Below, one piece after another: positions 1-5,925 of a DNA stretch of 9,218 nucleotides. The stretch's first letter is position 1, and the number at the start of each line of letters is the position of its first letter. The notes under the pieces are model-generated. The model was not told the DNA's origin. It did no database searches and saw nothing but the letters and a program-made list of their open reading frames with translations. The DNA comes from Omnitrophica WOR_2 bacterium GWA2_47_8 (GTDB taxonomy: Bacteria; Omnitrophota; Gorgyraeia; Zapsychrales; GWA2-47-8): contig MHFY01000043.1 of assembly GCA_001805375.1 (NCBI GenBank), positions 1 to 9,218 of the forward strand, written 5' to 3'. The translations under genes and the position numbers were made by a program.

Positions 1-1
1 C

Positions 2-1495
2 GCCGCGCGGGCTGAGGCCGCGATCTTGGTCATCGATGCCAAGGAAGGGATCAGGGAAAATTCCAAGCGCCACGGCTACATGATGTCCTTTTTGGGGATC
101 AAAAACGTCACGGTGTGCATCAACAAAATGGATCTGGTCAATTACAGTCAAACCGTGTTTGAAAAAATAAAAACGGAATATCTCGAATTTCTTGAGGAAA
201 TTAATCTGACGCCGAGGAATTTTATCCCCATCAGCGCTTTTAACGGAGACAACCTTGTTTCGTTGTCAACGAAGATGCCGTGGTATAAGGGAATGCCGGT
301 TTTGGATTCTTTGGATGATTTTAAAAAGGCGGCACCGCGGCACGCGCAGGATTTTCGCTTTCCGGTACAAGACATTTACAAATTCACCGAAGAAGGGGAT
401 GAGCGGCGGATCTTTGCGGGACGGGTGGAGGCCGGGACCATTAAGGTCGGTGATGAGGTTGTGTTTTTGCCGTCGCAAAAAACCTCCCGCGTTTCCAGTA
501 TTGAAGGGTTTAATGTTGATCCGCAAAAAGAGGCCTTTGCCGGCCAGAGCACCGGCGTTTGTTTAGATACGCAGGTCTATATCCGGCCCGGGGAGATCTT
601 GTGCAAGGCAAGCGAACGCCGGCCACATGTCAGCCGGAAATTTAAGGCCAATATTTTTTGGATGGGCAAGCAGCCCCTGGTTAAGAATAAGACGTATAAA
701 TTAAAAGTCACCACCCAACAGGTTCCGGTCATTTTAGCTGAAATCGTGAATGTTTTGGATGCATCTGAATTATCGTCCATTTCTAATAAACAGCAGGTGG
801 ACCGGCATGATGTGGGGGAGTGCATTTTTGAAACCCTCAAGCCCATTGCCTTCGATGAGATCCATTCTTTAGCCGAGACCGGGCGTTTTGTTATCGTGGA
901 TGATTATGAGATCTCCGGCGGCGGGATTATTTTAGCGCCGGTCTTTGATGAGCAGAGTTCTATCAATGAGCGTGTGCGAAAACGTGAATTCAACTGGCAG
1001 CGAAGCTCCATTACCCTTGATAAACGCGCCCAAAAGTACGATCATAAGTCCGCATTTATTATCATAACCGGCCAGGTCGATACCGGAAAACAAAAGATCG
1101 CCCGTGCGCTGGAGGAAGAACTCTTTAAGCAGGGGAAGAATACCTATTTTCTAGGGGTTTCCAATGAGCTAATGGTTCAAGAAGCCGTAGCCGGTGATAA
1201 GGTTTTGGCCAAACATCAGCATTTACAGCAATTGGGCGAGCTGGCGCGCATTATCACGGATGCGGGTTTGATCTTCATAACAAGTATTACCGATATCGAT
1301 GACTATGAGTTGGAGATGTTAAAATCTTTAAACCGCCCTAATAAAACTCTGGTCATTAATGTCGGAGAGAACAGTTTTACCGCCGGAAAAGTAGACCTCA
1401 TTTTGCCTATCAGTGAAGAGATCGCCGCGGCTATTTCTAAAATAGTCCAGTTGCTGGTCCAATCCGTTGTCCTCGATCCCGAATACACAATCTAA
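2..1495 (+). CDS. cysN: Sulfate adenylyltransferase GTPase subunit CysN fused to a degenerate APS-kinase-like domain (5' partial)
   Basis: The frame is open from base 2 to the TAA at 1493-1495, giving 497 residues. The true start lies upstream, so the TTG at 26 is not a start. The missing part should carry the G1 P-loop and the G3 motif. Visible are the G4 motif NKMD (122-133), the CysN-like stretches MPWYKG and DFRFPVQD, an EF-Tu-type beta-barrel (FAGRVEAGTIKVGDEVVFLP) and a C-terminal barrel ending GGGIILAP. With CysD, CysN uses GTP hydrolysis to drive APS formation from ATP and sulfate in the cytoplasm. The last ~165 residues resemble CysC (APS kinase). However, the P-loop reads GQVDTGKQ (1070-1093) instead of GxxxxGK[ST], the DGDN motif is replaced by LGVSN, FISPYR by ITSITDID, and the lid segment is absent. 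The GTPase part is well supported, while kinase activity is doubtful. No other sulfur gene is visible; cysD would be expected upstream. Confidence 0.9.
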   Translation, partial: AARAEAAILVIDAKEGIRENSKRHGYMMSFLGIKNVTVCINKMDLVNYSQTVFEKIKTEYLEFLEEINLTPRNFIPISAFNGDNLVSLSTKMPWYKGMPVLDSLDDFKKAAPRHAQDFRFPVQDIYKFTEEGDERRIFAGRVEAGTIKVGDEVVFLPSQKTSRVSSIEGFNVDPQKEAFAGQSTGVCLDTQVYIRPGEILCKASERRPHVSRKFKANIFWMGKQPLVKNKTYKLKVTTQQVPVILAEIVNVLDASELSSISNKQQVDRHDVGECIFETLKPIAFDEIHSLAETGRFVIVDDYEISGGGIILAPVFDEQSSINERVRKREFNWQRSSITLDKRAQKYDHKSAFIIITGQVDTGKQKIARALEEELFKQGKNTYFLGVSNELMVQEAVAGDKVLAKHQHLQQLGELARIITDAGLIFITSITDIDDYELEMLKSLNRPNKTLVINVGENSFTAGKVDLILPISEEIAAAISKIVQLLVQSVVLDPEYTI

Positions 1496-1505
1496 TATAC
1501 GTTAA

Positions 1506-1559
1506 AAGTTAACTTATTTTTAAAAATGCCTTGACAGTCTTTAGGCGGTTTGCTAATAT
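1506..1559 (+). promoter_or_regulatory. Sigma-70-type promoter with AT-rich upstream element, driving the hemP/receptor operon
   Basis: The -35 box TTGACA (1531-1536) is a perfect consensus. A 17-nt spacer follows, then the -10 box TAATAT (1554-1559, 4 of 6). TG at 1551-1552 supplies an extended -10. Two AT-rich palindromes directly upstream (AAGTTAACTT at 1506-1515 and ATTTTTAAAAAT at 1516-1527) look like an UP element, though they could also be an operator. Transcription would start near 1566, leaving a leader of about 130 nt before hemP. This is the only strong promoter I see ahead of the whole gene run. No clear Fur box overlaps it. Confidence 0.72.
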
Positions 1560-1576
1560 TCACATTAAATAAGTTA

Positions 1577-1667
1577 TCTAAAGACGTATTTGAGATTTAT
1601 TTTTATATTTAAATCACATATAAGGTTAGCAGCGAAGATATAAATACGTTTCTCTAAAGCGTATTTA
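1577..1667 (+). promoter_or_regulatory. 5' leader with three copies of a 7-mer forming two mutually exclusive stems
   Basis: CGTATTT occurs at 1585-1591 and 1660-1666, and its reverse complement AAATACG at 1642-1648. The flanks are also similar (TCTAAAGACGTATTT at 1577-1591 and TCTAAAGCGTATTT at 1653-1666). Segment B (1641-1651) can pair with C (1657-1667) in an 11-bp stem with one G-U pair and a 5-nt loop. B can instead pair with A (1582-1592) over 11 positions, including 8 contiguous Watson-Crick pairs and three G-U pairs with the terminal A-U. The two folds exclude each other. No U-run follows the B:C hairpin, so it is not a standard terminator. The repeats could instead be protein operator half-sites, since they lie just downstream of the predicted transcription start. 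Confidence 0.5.
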
Positions 1668-1698
1668 AAAAGTGAAATAAGGCAAAAGTTGTAACTAT

Positions 1699-1878
1699 AT
1701 GGCGGAGAGCCCATTCAAAGTCGAAGCACGGGATAAATCCCAAGACCCACTCAAAAAAAAGACATTATGGCAGTCACAAGAGATTTTCGGCGAAGCCAAG
1801 ATGGTTATGATCCAGCATCAGGAAACGATTTACCGGCTAATGATTACCCGCCAGGGAAAGCTTATTTTGACAAAATAG
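1699..1878 (+). CDS. hemP: HemP-family small hemin-uptake protein
   Basis: This 59-residue ORF starts at ATG 1699 and ends at TAG 1876-1878. A stop at 1678 rules out a longer reading, and no other start lies between. The C-terminal half carries the HemP signature: an acidic/Gly segment (EIFGEA, residues 28-33), VMIQH, then YRLMITR and the ending QGKLILTK (residues 52-59). The N-terminal ~25 residues are polar and charged, with no signal peptide. HemP/HmuP proteins sit beside heme or iron TonB-receptor genes in proteobacteria. In Bradyrhizobium and Burkholderia they are needed for receptor-gene expression, so they act as regulators rather than transport parts. Here the gene lies between the promoter and the receptor, consistent with such a role. 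The Shine-Dalgarno is poor: AAGG at 1679-1682 is 16 nt away, so translation may be weak or controlled. Confidence 0.82.
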   Translation: MAESPFKVEARDKSQDPLKKKTLWQSQEIFGEAKMVMIQHQETIYRLMITRQGKLILTK

Positions 1879-1892
1879 TTTGACCGTCATTT

Positions 1893-1970
1893 TGCTTTGG
1901 GCCTTCTGGCGCCAAAGCATCCCTTAAATAGTGGTTTAGCCCTTCGGGGACTAAACCATCCTTTAAATAG
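1893..1970 (+). repeat. Two tandem 39-bp hairpin repeats with compensatory differences
   Basis: Unit 1 is 1893-1931 and unit 2 is 1932-1970, with 30 of 39 positions identical. Each folds the same way: an 8-bp outer helix (TGCTTTGG/CCAAAGCA; TGGTTTAG/CTAAACCA), a 3-bp inner helix (GCC/GGC; CCC/GGG), a tetraloop (TTCT; TTCG) and one bulged base on the 3' side of the stem. A tail TCCCTTAAATAG or TCCTTTAAATAG follows. Six of the nine differences are three compensatory pairs (C-G to G-C, G-C to A-T, G-C to C-G). The others lie in the loop, the bulge and the tail. Unit 2 has the very stable C(UUCG)G loop. No U-run follows either hairpin, so neither looks like an intrinsic terminator. Confidence 0.85.
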
Positions 1971-1997
1971 ATGATTTAAAGGGATGATTTAAGGGAT
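1893..1997 (+). ncRNA. Structured RNA element between hemP and the receptor: hairpin plus three-way junction
   Basis: The tail of repeat unit 1 (1919-1929, ATCCCTTAAAT) pairs perfectly over 11 bp with 1987-1997 (ATTTAAGGGAT). The tail of unit 2 (1958-1968, ATCCTTTAAAT) pairs over 11 bp, with one bulged G, with 1974-1985. The result is hairpin 1, then a junction closed by the 1919-1929/1987-1997 stem that encloses hairpin 2 (1932-1958) and hairpin 3 (1958-1985). The C versus T difference between the two tails is matched by G versus A in their partners, a further covarying pair. It lies in the transcript between hemP and the receptor, ending 75 nt before the receptor start. Possible roles are intercistronic mRNA stabilisation, translational control or ligand sensing. 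A dispersed repeat element is the alternative. It matches no riboswitch class I recognise. Confidence 0.55.
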
Positions 1998-2058
1998 TAT
2001 TATAGCCAGGGATGGACGGGATATAAGAGAAAGTACCCAGCAAGAAATCGCACATCTT

Positions 2059-2064
2059 AAGGAG
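2059..2064 (+). promoter_or_regulatory. Strong ribosome binding site of the receptor gene
   Basis: AAGGAG lies 8 nt before ATG 2073 and decides that start. Another ATG at 2068 is only 3 nt from this site and opens a 4-codon reading frame that stops at 2082, so it is unlikely to be used. The core TTAAGG (2057-2062) is complementary to CCTTAA at 1922-1927 inside the upstream structured element, so occlusion of the site is conceivable. Confidence 0.75.
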
Positions 2065-2072
2065 AATATGCG

Positions 2073-4205
2073 ATGCTTATAAAAACAGGTCGTACAGTAA
2101 AAGTCGTATCAGGTTTCATGTGTTTGGGATTAATTATTTTTGGGTTGCCGAATTTAGGGAATGCCGAAACAGAACAAAAGACAAGGTTAAAAGAGGTTGT
2201 GGTCAAGGCCAAGGAAGAGAAGAAAAAGACCTTATCCGATGTGGAGGGGGTCAAAATTTATAGCGGAAAAAAGACCTCCGTTGTTAACGTCGAAGAAGCG
2301 CCGGAAATCGTCAACAGCAATTACCGCCAGGCCTTAGAAAAAACTCCGGGCCTTGTGGTCAGTGAAGAAACCACGCCGCTTATCAGCATCGGCGCACGGG
2401 GCCTCCCGCCGGATCGAGCTCAATATATTCAAGTCTTAAAAGATGGAATACCGATTCACGCCGATATCGTTGGATATCCGGAAGCCTATTATGTCCCGCC
2501 TTTAGAAACCGTTGATCACATTGATTTTGTCAGGGGCGGCGGCTCTTTACTTTATGGGCCTCAGCCCGGCGGCGCGCTTAATTTTGTTACCAAAGATCCT
2601 TATGAGGGCCCCTTATCGATCGTGGAATCCAATGCCTATGGAAGCCACGACTTTTACTCTAATTATACGGGCTTAAGCGGAACACAAGGGCCTTTGGGTT
2701 ATTACGGTTATTTTCATCACCGCCAATCGCAAGGGTTTCGCGATAACAACAGTCAGTATGATGTTTATTACGGTGGAACAAAATTTAAATTTGAGAATGA
2801 CCCTACCTCGCATTGGGTCATGGCCGTTGATTCTTATAACGAAAGACATGGTGAGCCGGGAGGCTTAACCCGGGCGAATTTTGACGCCAAATCTAAGGCC
2901 GCGACACGGATGAATGATCATTTTGAATTGAATCGCTTGGCCGGATCATTTTCCTATAATAAGGAATTAAGTGATGGTGTTTTGCTTGAGGCAAAGGCCT
3001 TCGGCGGCACGTATGAGCGTTTAAGCTGGAGACAGAGAACCTCAGGGAGCGCCTTCGGGGTCCTTCCATCCGGCGCCAATGCATCATCGAATGAAATTCT
3101 GGACCAAAAGTTTTTTAGCGGCGGGGCAGAAACGAGATTTAAAAAGGAATATGCCCTCTTGGGATCAGAGGAAAATGTCTTAACCGGCGGCGTTCTTTTT
3201 TACCACAATACCGCACCAAGAAAAGATAAAAGAGGGACATCGGGAGATGCCGAAGACGGAGCCATACGAAAAGATGCAGACCGTTATGCCAATTATCTTT
3301 CATTATTCGCTGAAAATATGTTTAAATTCGGTAAATTGTCCATAACGCCGGGCGTGCGCCTGGAAAGTATTTGGCAGAGTGTTAAGGAGCAGCTCAATTT
3401 GGATAAAACCACTGTTCCCCTGGTGGATGAATCAGATTTTGATTTTGTTCCATTGTTCGGATTGGGAACAACGTATGAGTTAACACCAAGTACTGAGATC
3501 TATCATAATATTTCTCAAGGTTATCGCCCTAAAACTTACGTGCAAGCCGTCCCGGTCGGCAGCGGGCAAGTGGTTAACAATGACCTTGAAGCAGGAAAGT
3601 CCTGGCAGACGGATTTAGGGCTTCGCGGCCAACCGACGCCGTATTTTTTCTGGGATGGCAGTGCGTTTTATATGGAATTTACCGACCAAATCGGGACTGT
3701 TGGTTCCAGCGTTGAAAATGTCGGTGATGCCCGTCATTTCGGCGCGGAATTTGCAGCGGAACTGGATCTGATCGGCTTGTGTGACGCCTTAAAAGGCACT
3801 AGCCATGGAGAAAAAATCGGGTCTCTTAATTTCTTTACTAACGCAATGTTTTTGCGGGCTGAGTTTAGTGAAGGGCCCAATGAAGGAAAAACACCGCAAT
3901 ATGCTCCGGATTATTTAACCCGGGCCGGCGTGGAATACAATTATCTGGATAAAGCAAAAATCCGCTTGGCCGGCACATTTTTAGATGATCATTGGGGAGA
4001 TGATGGGAATACAGCAAATTTTTTCATTCCGTCCTATAAGGTCTGGGACTTAACCGGTGAAATGAATGTTTATAAAGATAATGTGAAACTATTTGCTGGG
4101 ATTAATAATGTTTTTAATGAACATTATTTTCCGCGTGTCACCAGCGTGGGGATCGATCCGGCGGATGGACGGAACTATTACGGCGGGGTTAAATTAATTT
4201 GGTAA
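2073..4205 (+). CDS. FecA-like TonB-dependent outer-membrane receptor
   Basis: The 710-residue protein has an N-terminal signal peptide (hydrophobic core at residues ~11-28, likely cleaved after GNA, residue 31). A TonB box EVVVKA (41-46) follows immediately, with no signalling (STN) domain, so it is not a FecA-FecR type transducer. The plug (~70-178) shows RQALEKTPGLVV, IGARGLPP, QVLKDGIPI, VDHIDFVRGGGSLLYGPQ and GGALNFVTK, as in FecA-like siderophore receptors. The rest is a 22-strand-type barrel ending in a terminal Trp (GGVKLIW), the usual assembly signal. The heme-receptor FRAP/NPNL His region is not present: the equivalent stretch is YRPKTY (484-489) followed by NNDLEAGKS, without His. 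It imports a large, scarce ligand using proton-motive force delivered by TonB. Ferric-chelate specificity is inferred from family resemblance and from hemP upstream. The PhnDCE-type genes follow 23 nt downstream. Confidence 0.9.
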   Translation: MLIKTGRTVKVVSGFMCLGLIIFGLPNLGNAETEQKTRLKEVVVKAKEEKKKTLSDVEGVKIYSGKKTSVVNVEEAPEIVNSNYRQALEKTPGLVVSEETTPLISIGARGLPPDRAQYIQVLKDGIPIHADIVGYPEAYYVPPLETVDHIDFVRGGGSLLYGPQPGGALNFVTKDPYEGPLSIVESNAYGSHDFYSNYTGLSGTQGPLGYYGYFHHRQSQGFRDNNSQYDVYYGGTKFKFENDPTSHWVMAVDSYNERHGEPGGLTRANFDAKSKAATRMNDHFELNRLAGSFSYNKELSDGVLLEAKAFGGTYERLSWRQRTSGSAFGVLPSGANASSNEILDQKFFSGGAETRFKKEYALLGSEENVLTGGVLFYHNTAPRKDKRGTSGDAEDGAIRKDADRYANYLSLFAENMFKFGKLSITPGVRLESIWQSVKEQLNLDKTTVPLVDESDFDFVPLFGLGTTYELTPSTEIYHNISQGYRPKTYVQAVPVGSGQVVNNDLEAGKSWQTDLGLRGQPTPYFFWDGSAFYMEFTDQIGTVGSSVENVGDARHFGAEFAAELDLIGLCDALKGTSHGEKIGSLNFFTNAMFLRAEFSEGPNEGKTPQYAPDYLTRAGVEYNYLDKAKIRLAGTFLDDHWGDDGNTANFFIPSYKVWDLTGEMNVYKDNVKLFAGINNVFNEHYFPRVTSVGIDPADGRNYYGGVKLIW

Positions 4206-4228
4206 TCGCAGTATTCGAAAGGTTTGAT

Positions 4229-5143
4229 ATGAAAAAATTTTTTACTTCCATTCTTTTATGTGCTTTGGCGGTTACGTTTAATGCCTATGCGGCAGAAAAC
4301 GAAAAGCTCACGATCGCCGTTCAGCCCACGTCCACGCCGGAGCAATTGACAAACCAGGCCCAAGAGCTCAAAGATTTTTTAAAGAGCGAATTGGGGATGG
4401 ATGTCGAAATATTCTTTCCGACGACTTATGCCGGGGTTGTGGAGGCCTTGCGTTTCGGTCATGCGGATATCGCGTTTATGGGCCCCTGGCCGGCTTTGAT
4501 GGCGGTTGAGCAGGCCCAGGCGTCGGTTATCTTGGCCGAAATCAGAGAAGTCATAATCGGTAATGAAAAAAAAGAAGAACCCTATTATTTTTCCTATTGG
4601 GTTGTTTCCAAAGACAGTCCATTTAATAGCCTGCAGGAATTAAAAGGGAAAAAAGCCGCCTTTTCGAGTCTGCTTTCAACATCAGGTTATGTGGCGCCCT
4701 TAGCCAGATTGCTTGAGCTAGGATTAGTTTCCGAAAAAGATGGAAAGGTCGACCCGAAAGAATTTTTCGGCGAAGTATTGTTTGCCGGTGGATACGCCCA
4801 GGCCTGGGAGGCCCTTAAAGCCGGGCAGGTTGATGCCACCGTCATTGCCGGCGATGTCGCAGAAAAACTTTATAATGAAGTCTTGGAAAATACCAGGGTT
4901 ATTGAACAGCAAGGACCCCTGCCGTCCCATACTGTCGTTGCCTCAGCAAATTTGGATCCGGCCTTACGCGAAAAAGTAGTTATGACATTCCTTAAGCTTA
5001 ATGATCCGGACAAAAGAGGTTTAATGCGTAAGTTTATTTCCGGTATCTTTGTCCGTTTCGAGCCGGCCACAGAAGAGCACTTGCAATCTTTACGCAGGAT
5101 GTTAGAATTAACAAATTTGGAATTTAAAGAAAAGGGGAAATGA
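4229..5143 (+). CDS. PhnD-family periplasmic substrate-binding protein
   Basis: This start is chosen over the TTG at 4199, which overlaps the receptor gene. The ATG at 4229 has AAAGG (4218-4222) 6 nt upstream and opens a textbook signal peptide (MKKFF, hydrophobic stretch, AYA cleavage after residue 21). The 304-residue product has the PhnD pattern: LTIAVQPTSTPEQ after the signal, ADIAFMGPWPALMAV (79-93), KDSPFNSLQELKGKKAAF (128-145), STSGY (150-154), a GGYAQAWEALKAGQVDATVIAGD block (187-209) and GPLPSHTVVASANLD (229-243). The family comprises periplasmic proteins of ABC importers for phosphonate, phosphite and hypophosphite, with relatives tied to arsenite sensing and selenate. The exact ligand cannot be read from sequence. 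It shares a 4-nt overlap with the ATPase gene. The Cys at residue 11 is not in a lipobox, so it should be soluble periplasmic. Confidence 0.87.
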   Translation: MKKFFTSILLCALAVTFNAYAAENEKLTIAVQPTSTPEQLTNQAQELKDFLKSELGMDVEIFFPTTYAGVVEALRFGHADIAFMGPWPALMAVEQAQASVILAEIREVIIGNEKKEEPYYFSYWVVSKDSPFNSLQELKGKKAAFSSLLSTSGYVAPLARLLELGLVSEKDGKVDPKEFFGEVLFAGGYAQAWEALKAGQVDATVIAGDVAEKLYNEVLENTRVIEQQGPLPSHTVVASANLDPALREKVVMTFLKLNDPDKRGLMRKFISGIFVRFEPATEEHLQSLRRMLELTNLEFKEKGK

Positions 5144-5922
5144 ACCATAAAAATCACGCCAACTGCGACCATGTGAGCCATTTTATCGATGGTGATCACA
5201 AAAGGTCTTCTGTCTTGAAGGCGACCAATCTCTGGTTTAAGTATGAAGGGCAAAAGTCGCTTCTCCAGGGCGTTAATCTGGAGATACGGCAAAACCTGGT
5301 GACCATGATTTTGGGGCGCAGCGGCAGCGGCAAAACAACGCTTTTGAAGTTGTTGGGCAATCTCATCACCCCGCAAAAGGGAAAGGTCGAATGGCTTGCC
5401 GCAGATGCCAATCGTTCAGCGTATTCCATGCCCATCGCCTATATTCCGCAATCTTTGGGCTTGGTCCGTAATATGTCGGTTCTGGATAACACATTGACCG
5501 GCGCTTTGGGTTACACGCCGACCGCTTTTACTTTAATCAAGCAATTCCGTAGAGAGACGTTAAGTGACGCGGAAGAGATATTAAAAACTTTGGGCATTGG
5601 CGATAAAAAGCACCGGAAGGTTTGTACTCTAAGCGGGGGGGAACGCCAACGCGTGGCGATTGCCCGGGCGCTGATGTTAAACCCGAACTTGATCCTGGCG
5701 GATGAGTTTGTTTCGCAGCTCGATCCGGTGACAACAATGGAAATATTGGATATGGTCCGCCAGTTAGCCCAAAGCGGGATCAGCTTCCTTGTCACGACAC
5801 ATGATGTCGAGTTGGTCCAAAAGTACGCGGACCGGGTCGTTATCATGAAGGAAGGCCACATCCTATGCGATCATGCCACATCCGGTATGGTCGTGGATGA
5901 GATGCTGGGATGCATAAAATAA
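5140..5922 (+). CDS. PhnC-like ABC transporter ATPase with His/Cys-rich N-terminus
   Basis: The 260-residue cytoplasmic ATPase shows all ABC motifs: Walker A GRSGSGKTT (59-67), Q-loop IPQ (Q104), signature LSGGE (164-168), Walker B LILADE (184-189), D-loop SQLD (192-195) and switch His221. It energises the PhnE-like permease. The ATG overlaps the phnD-like stop (ATGA, 5140-5143). GGGG at 5134-5137 is only 2 nt away, so initiation probably depends on coupling. The first ~20 residues precede the usual ABC start and hold H3, H6, C9, H11, H14 and H20, a possible metal-binding tail. A TTG at 5215 (residue 26) preceded by AAAAGG at 5200-5205 is an alternative start that would remove the tail. Substrate class follows from its PhnD/PhnE neighbours. 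Confidence 0.88.
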   Translation: MNHKNHANCDHVSHFIDGDHKRSSVLKATNLWFKYEGQKSLLQGVNLEIRQNLVTMILGRSGSGKTTLLKLLGNLITPQKGKVEWLAADANRSAYSMPIAYIPQSLGLVRNMSVLDNTLTGALGYTPTAFTLIKQFRRETLSDAEEILKTLGIGDKKHRKVCTLSGGERQRVAIARALMLNPNLILADEFVSQLDPVTTMEILDMVRQLAQSGISFLVTTHDVELVQKYADRVVIMKEGHILCDHATSGMVVDEMLGCIK

Positions 5923-5925
5923 AAT

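Noticed and set aside
1545..1580. Fur box near the promoter
   Set aside because: GCTAAT resembles one Fur hexamer, but the adjoining hexamers (ATTCAC, ATTAAA) do not fit the repeat pattern.
1893..1920. Hairpin 1 as an intrinsic terminator after hemP
   Set aside because: It is followed by TCCCTTAAAT rather than a T-run, and no T-run follows it on the opposite strand either. A second hairpin of the same design follows directly.
1975..2003. Second promoter ahead of the receptor (TATTAT at 1998-2003)
   Set aside because: The matching -35 region (TTTAAA, 1975-1980) is poor and lies inside the paired structure. The TATTAT can be explained by local AT content.
2068..2082. ATG at 2068 opening a 4-codon leader peptide
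   Set aside because: It is only 3 nt from the ribosome site and terminates after four codons. ATG 2073 has better spacing and opens the receptor.
4199..4228. Longer reading of the PhnD-like protein from TTG 4199
   Set aside because: It overlaps the receptor stop and adds ten residues ahead of a normal signal peptide. ATG 4229 has its own ribosome site at good spacing.
4229..4270. Lipoprotein signal on the PhnD-like protein (Cys11)
   Set aside because: The preceding residues are ILL, not a lipobox ending in Gly, Ala or Ser. A standard AYA cleavage site follows at residue 21.
4870..5376. 168-residue reading frame on the - strand across the PhnD/PhnC-like junction
   Set aside because: It lies opposite two well-supported genes, has no recognisable domain and reads as an antisense shadow.
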